Part shown: positions 62,013 through 64,000 of the stretch, piece by piece | Layout: every line of letters begins with the position of its first letter | Position numbering within the stretch: the first letter of the stretch is position 1 | Assembly (NCBI GenBank): GCA_023398335.1 | Contig: JAEWSJ010000037.1 | Coordinates: forward strand, 14,987 to 78,986 | Length of the DNA stretch: 64,000 nucleotides | Source: Bacillota bacterium | Lineage (GTDB): Bacteria > Bacillota_I > Bacilli_A > RFN20 > CAG-288 | Direction of reading: 5' to 3' | The notes under the pieces: model-generated | The model's input: only the letters and a program-made list of their open reading frames with translations | Databases searched by the model: none | What the model was told of the DNA's origin: nothing | Translations under genes and position numbers: made by a program

Positions 62013-63431
62013 TTAAGCTGCAGTAGGATAACCAACTTCAACTGATAAAGCTGCTGAAGTTGTATTTTTAGTTGATGTGGTGGAAAGCTTTAATCTAGCA
62101 TATTTTGCTAATACCATGCTTGTTCCAGATTCGACAGAGAAATTTGCTCCATCAGCAACTGTTGAACTATCGAAAGAAGTACCTGTGCTAACCCATGTTT
62201 CTCCATCTATTGAATATTCAACATCAAAGGTTAAGTCTTGAGCTTTTTTTGCCCAAGATCTTAAATTAAACTTTATTGATGAAAAATTCCATAATGATGA
62301 AATTTGTAAATATGATGTAACAGTACTCTTTGCAGCTAAGATAACTTTTTTATCTGAATCTTCTGACCAATCTCCAGTTATAGATGTTCCTGTAGGTCCT
62401 GAATAACCAGCGTTATTTGCAGAGAACAAAACATTATCAATTGTAGCTTCACTTTTGCCATAAGAAGTTGTTTGATTTGAGAATGATGTAGCGTTAGCTG
62501 CTAAATCATATGTTTTTGCACCAGTAGGAACAACTAAAGCGCTAACTGTAGCAGTAACATTATTAATACATCCAGCTTTGAATAAATAGAAACCATCATC
62601 CCCAACCGCTAATACTTCACTAGTATATCCTCTATCAAGTTTAACAGCGACAGAAAAACCAGCATTCATAGTAACCTTAAATTTAACATCAGCATTCCAA
62701 TCGAGTTGATCTTTCTTTGTTTTATCTGTTGTTCCTTCAGCTAAATCTTGATATTCAACTGTAACACCAGAAGCATCGGCAGTAACACCTTCTGCATATG
62801 TAATTGTAGATTTAGAAGAATACTTATACGTTAATGTTGAAGCTTTAAGTGCTGATTCAAAATATGAACCATTAATTTCAACAGTGCTATAGGCTTTTAC
62901 GTATTCAGCTACACCAACAATAGTAATATAATCACCAACTTCAATACCTTGAACACCTTCAGTTGCAGAATCTAAATCTATTGTTGCAAAATTTGCTGGA
63001 TTAGTAAATGCACCGGCATATGTTCCATCACCATTATCAGTTAATGTAATAGCATCAGATGCAGCAGCAATTCCATATACAGGAAGAGTTTTACCATTTA
63101 TTGGATCAGATAAATTTATATATCCTTTTGTAGAATTAGATATTTTTTCTACAATTCCAGAAATTCTAACAACCTCTTTTTTAGATGTTTCAGCAGTTAA
63201 ATCAAGAACCTTAGAATAATCAGTGACTTCTGTAATCGCAGGTGCAGGTGCAGGTGTAGTTGTAGGTGCTTGAGTTGTAGGAGTTTGTGTTGTAGGAGTT
63301 TGTGTTGTAGGAGTCTGTGTTGTAGGAGCAACAGATGATGTTGGTTCTACAGTTGTAGATACATCTCCACATGAAGCTAATGAAAATAAGACTAACGGCA
63401 TTACGGCAAACGCTAATAAATTTTTCTTCAT
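62013..63431 (-). CDS. Surface lipoprotein with TPTTQ linker
   Basis: 472 residues. Lipobox FSLASC, Cys21. Linker TPTTQ repeats (~36-65), an OB-fold-like domain (~70-195: VVRISGIVEKISNSTKG, IEVGDYITIVGVAEYV), a middle beta-region, and a C-terminal beta-sandwich (~320-470) with FNLRSWAKKAQDLTFDVEYS and YARLKLST. ATG at 63431 overlaps the stop of an 10-codon upstream ORF (ATGA). The nearest AAGGAG is 33 bases upstream, so translation probably depends on that upstream ORF or a hairpin. Confidence 0.82.
   Translation of the reverse strand: MKKNLLAFAVMPLVLFSLASCGDVSTTVEPTSSVAPTTQTPTTQTPTTQTPTTQAPTTTPAPAPAITEVTDYSKVLDLTAETSKKEVVRISGIVEKISNSTKGYINLSDPINGKTLPVYGIAAASDAITLTDNGDGTYAGAFTNPANFATIDLDSATEGVQGIEVGDYITIVGVAEYVKAYSTVEINGSYFESALKASTLTYKYSSKSTITYAEGVTADASGVTVEYQDLAEGTTDKTKKDQLDWNADVKFKVTMNAGFSVAVKLDRGYTSEVLAVGDDGFYLFKAGCINNVTATVSALVVPTGAKTYDLAANATSFSNQTTSYGKSEATIDNVLFSANNAGYSGPTGTSITGDWSEDSDKKVILAAKSTVTSYLQISSLWNFSSIKFNLRSWAKKAQDLTFDVEYSIDGETWVSTGTSFDSSTVADGANFSVESGTSMVLAKYARLKLSTTSTKNTTSAALSVEVGYPTAA
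63273..63332. repeat. 15-bp tandem repeats coding the TPTTQ linker
   Basis: GTTGTAGGAGTTTGT-type units at 63274, 63289 and 63304 with one base change, a fourth partly decayed. In-frame slippage changes linker length. Confidence 0.75.
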
Positions 63432-63460
63432 AGATATGACGAGTAATCGGAAGTACTCAA
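63428..63460 (-). CDS. 10-codon upstream ORF overlapping the lipoprotein start
   Basis: TTG (63460-63458) with AAGGAG four bases upstream, ten codons (MSTSDYSSYL), TGA at 63430-63428 overlapping the lipoprotein ATG. The main ATG has no SD of its own. Confidence 0.5.
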   Translation of the reverse strand: MSTSDYSSYL

Positions 63461-63482
63461 TTTTCTCCTTAAATCTCCGATT
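63445..63482 (-). promoter_or_regulatory. Hairpin presenting the Shine-Dalgarno in the lipoprotein leader
   Basis: AATCGGA (63482-63476) pairs with TCCGATT (63451-63445) on the minus strand; AAGGAG (63470-63465) and the TTG fall in the loop. TATAAT at 63517-63512 is the likely -10, so the element is in a ~75-base leader. It may control access to the only ribosome site. Confidence 0.5.
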
Positions 63483-63605
63483 TAGGAACAGTAAGTTTCC
63501 TCTTTTCGTTCATTATACTATTTTTATACGATTAATTAAACCTTTTTATAAAAAAACTCATATTGAAAAAATATATGTTAGCAGACTTGAATAAAATAAG
63601 ACTTC

Positions 63606-63629
63606 AAAAAAGTCATTTATATATGACTT
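63606..63629 (-). terminator. Terminator before the lipoprotein promoter
   Basis: Minus strand AAGTCAT (63629-63623) with ATGACTT (63616-63610), followed by TTTTT. Confidence 0.65.
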
Positions 63630-63912
63630 GTCTATCGTAGATATTAAGTTGTTTTGATGCAACATGAATTTGATCTTTAAATATATCATTATACATAATA
63701 AATAATCATTTTTATTTTATAACTTAAAGACGGACTACTAACTATGTAAATTATAACTTTTGAAGTTAAGATTTGAAACCTATTAGTTTTAAAGTTAAGA
63801 TTTTAATCAAGACTTATCAATTGAGATTAACACTACACATTAATCATTAACGAAATATCTTGCGTTAAGTCTCATATAACCTGTCTTTCGACGATCACTT
63901 CAAAAAATGGTG
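63630..63912. other. AT-rich gap, no gene recognised
   Basis: About 280 bases. Only an 11-codon ATG frame (MRLNARYFVND-type) and a direct repeat of AAGTTAAGATTT (about 32 bases apart near 63764-63796). Nothing further supported. Confidence 0.4.
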
Positions 63913-64000
63913 CTAAATCGTAAAACCCATTATTTTTTTGATGTTCTTATCAGTAAGAACATAGTTATCAAGGTTTAAACCTAATCTTGTATTTATTACT
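63913..64000 (-). CDS. Possible 3' end of a gene entering from the right
   Basis: On the minus strand the frame reading NTRLGLNLDNYVLTDKN... is open from the window edge to TAG at 63915-63913, about 29 codons. Composition looks coding (Asn/Lys/Leu) but the piece is too short to name. A GTTCTTA/TAAGAAC hairpin falls within it, which could alternatively be non-coding structure. Confidence 0.3.
   Translation of the reverse strand, partial: VINTRLGLNLDNYVLTDKNIKKIMGFTI

Noticed and set aside
1..64000. CRISPR arrays, insertion sequences, prophage
   Set aside because: No regularly spaced repeats, transposase, integrase or phage structural genes were seen.

Overview
The window is AT-rich chromosomal DNA from a low-GC, Gram-positive-type bacterium (Bacillota, probably a fermentative, strictly anaerobic gut Bacilli/Erysipelotrichia/RF39-like lineage). 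Reasons: SUF genes in the Bacillota order C-D-S-U-B, a long-form ribosome hibernation factor, S6-SSB-S18 operon, YitT and PrsA-like lipoproteins, a zinc-ribbon L32, an Rnf complex, desulfoferrodoxin and PduL. Standard code fits (TGG for Trp, TGA used as a stop at 17970-17972). The lineage call is inference; no rRNA is present.

Layout. 1-6.1 kb (minus): SUF iron-sulfur assembly operon running directly into mnmG (cut by the window start). 6.2-12.7 kb (plus): two PrsA-like lipoproteins, a HIT protein, an NAD synthetase with an extra Phd/YefM antitoxin-like N-terminal domain, then a free-standing structured RNA candidate. 12.7-16.4 kb (minus): ung and two unknown genes, one membrane-bound. 16.5-19.4 kb (plus): HAD phosphatase, acyl-ACP thioesterase, small membrane protein, trigger factor without its ribosome-binding domain. 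19.5-21.2 kb (minus): TrmH-type methylase, rpsF-ssb-rpsR with an S6:S18 leader. 21.6-23.5 kb (plus): trpS and a Cof-type HAD. 23.5-28.6 kb (minus): phosphoglucomutase, a three-gene unknown cluster, RluA-type pseudouridine synthase. 28.7-30.1 kb (plus): Na+/Ca2+ exchanger and tRNA-Ser(GGA). 30.2-38.4 kb (minus): membrane and unknown proteins, HAD, ApbE, HPF, then metK-speA-speB. 38.4-45.2 kb (minus): rnfCDGEA, a tiny Cys protein, a minimal rnfB, a NusG-II protein, a Gx transporter and a TSCPD protein. 45.4-51 kb: phospholipase-C-like protein, PduL, choline-kinase-like protein, gltX, YitT, rpmF. 51.1-63.5 kb: an island of secreted lipoproteins (Ig-like, endonuclease I, collagen-like/beta-helix, two C-terminal beta-sandwich proteins) interrupted by a HAD phosphatase and desulfoferrodoxin.

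How it fits together. Rnf plus ApbE suggests a flavinylated membrane electron-transfer complex; ApbE would attach FMN to RnfD and RnfG, both of which carry [ST]GAT motifs. SUF supplies clusters, PduL points to acetyl-phosphate metabolism, and metK-speA-speB provides SAM and putrescine. The surface island looks like a set of anchored proteins that share one recurring beta-sandwich module.

The most unusual points are: (1) short upstream ORFs that end inside, or just before, intrinsic terminators in the leaders of surface lipoprotein genes; (2) an RnfB reduced to its membrane anchor and one cluster domain; (3) the antitoxin-domain/NAD-synthetase fusion; (4) the orphan structured RNA at 12.57-12.67 kb; (5) shortened SufD and trigger factor.
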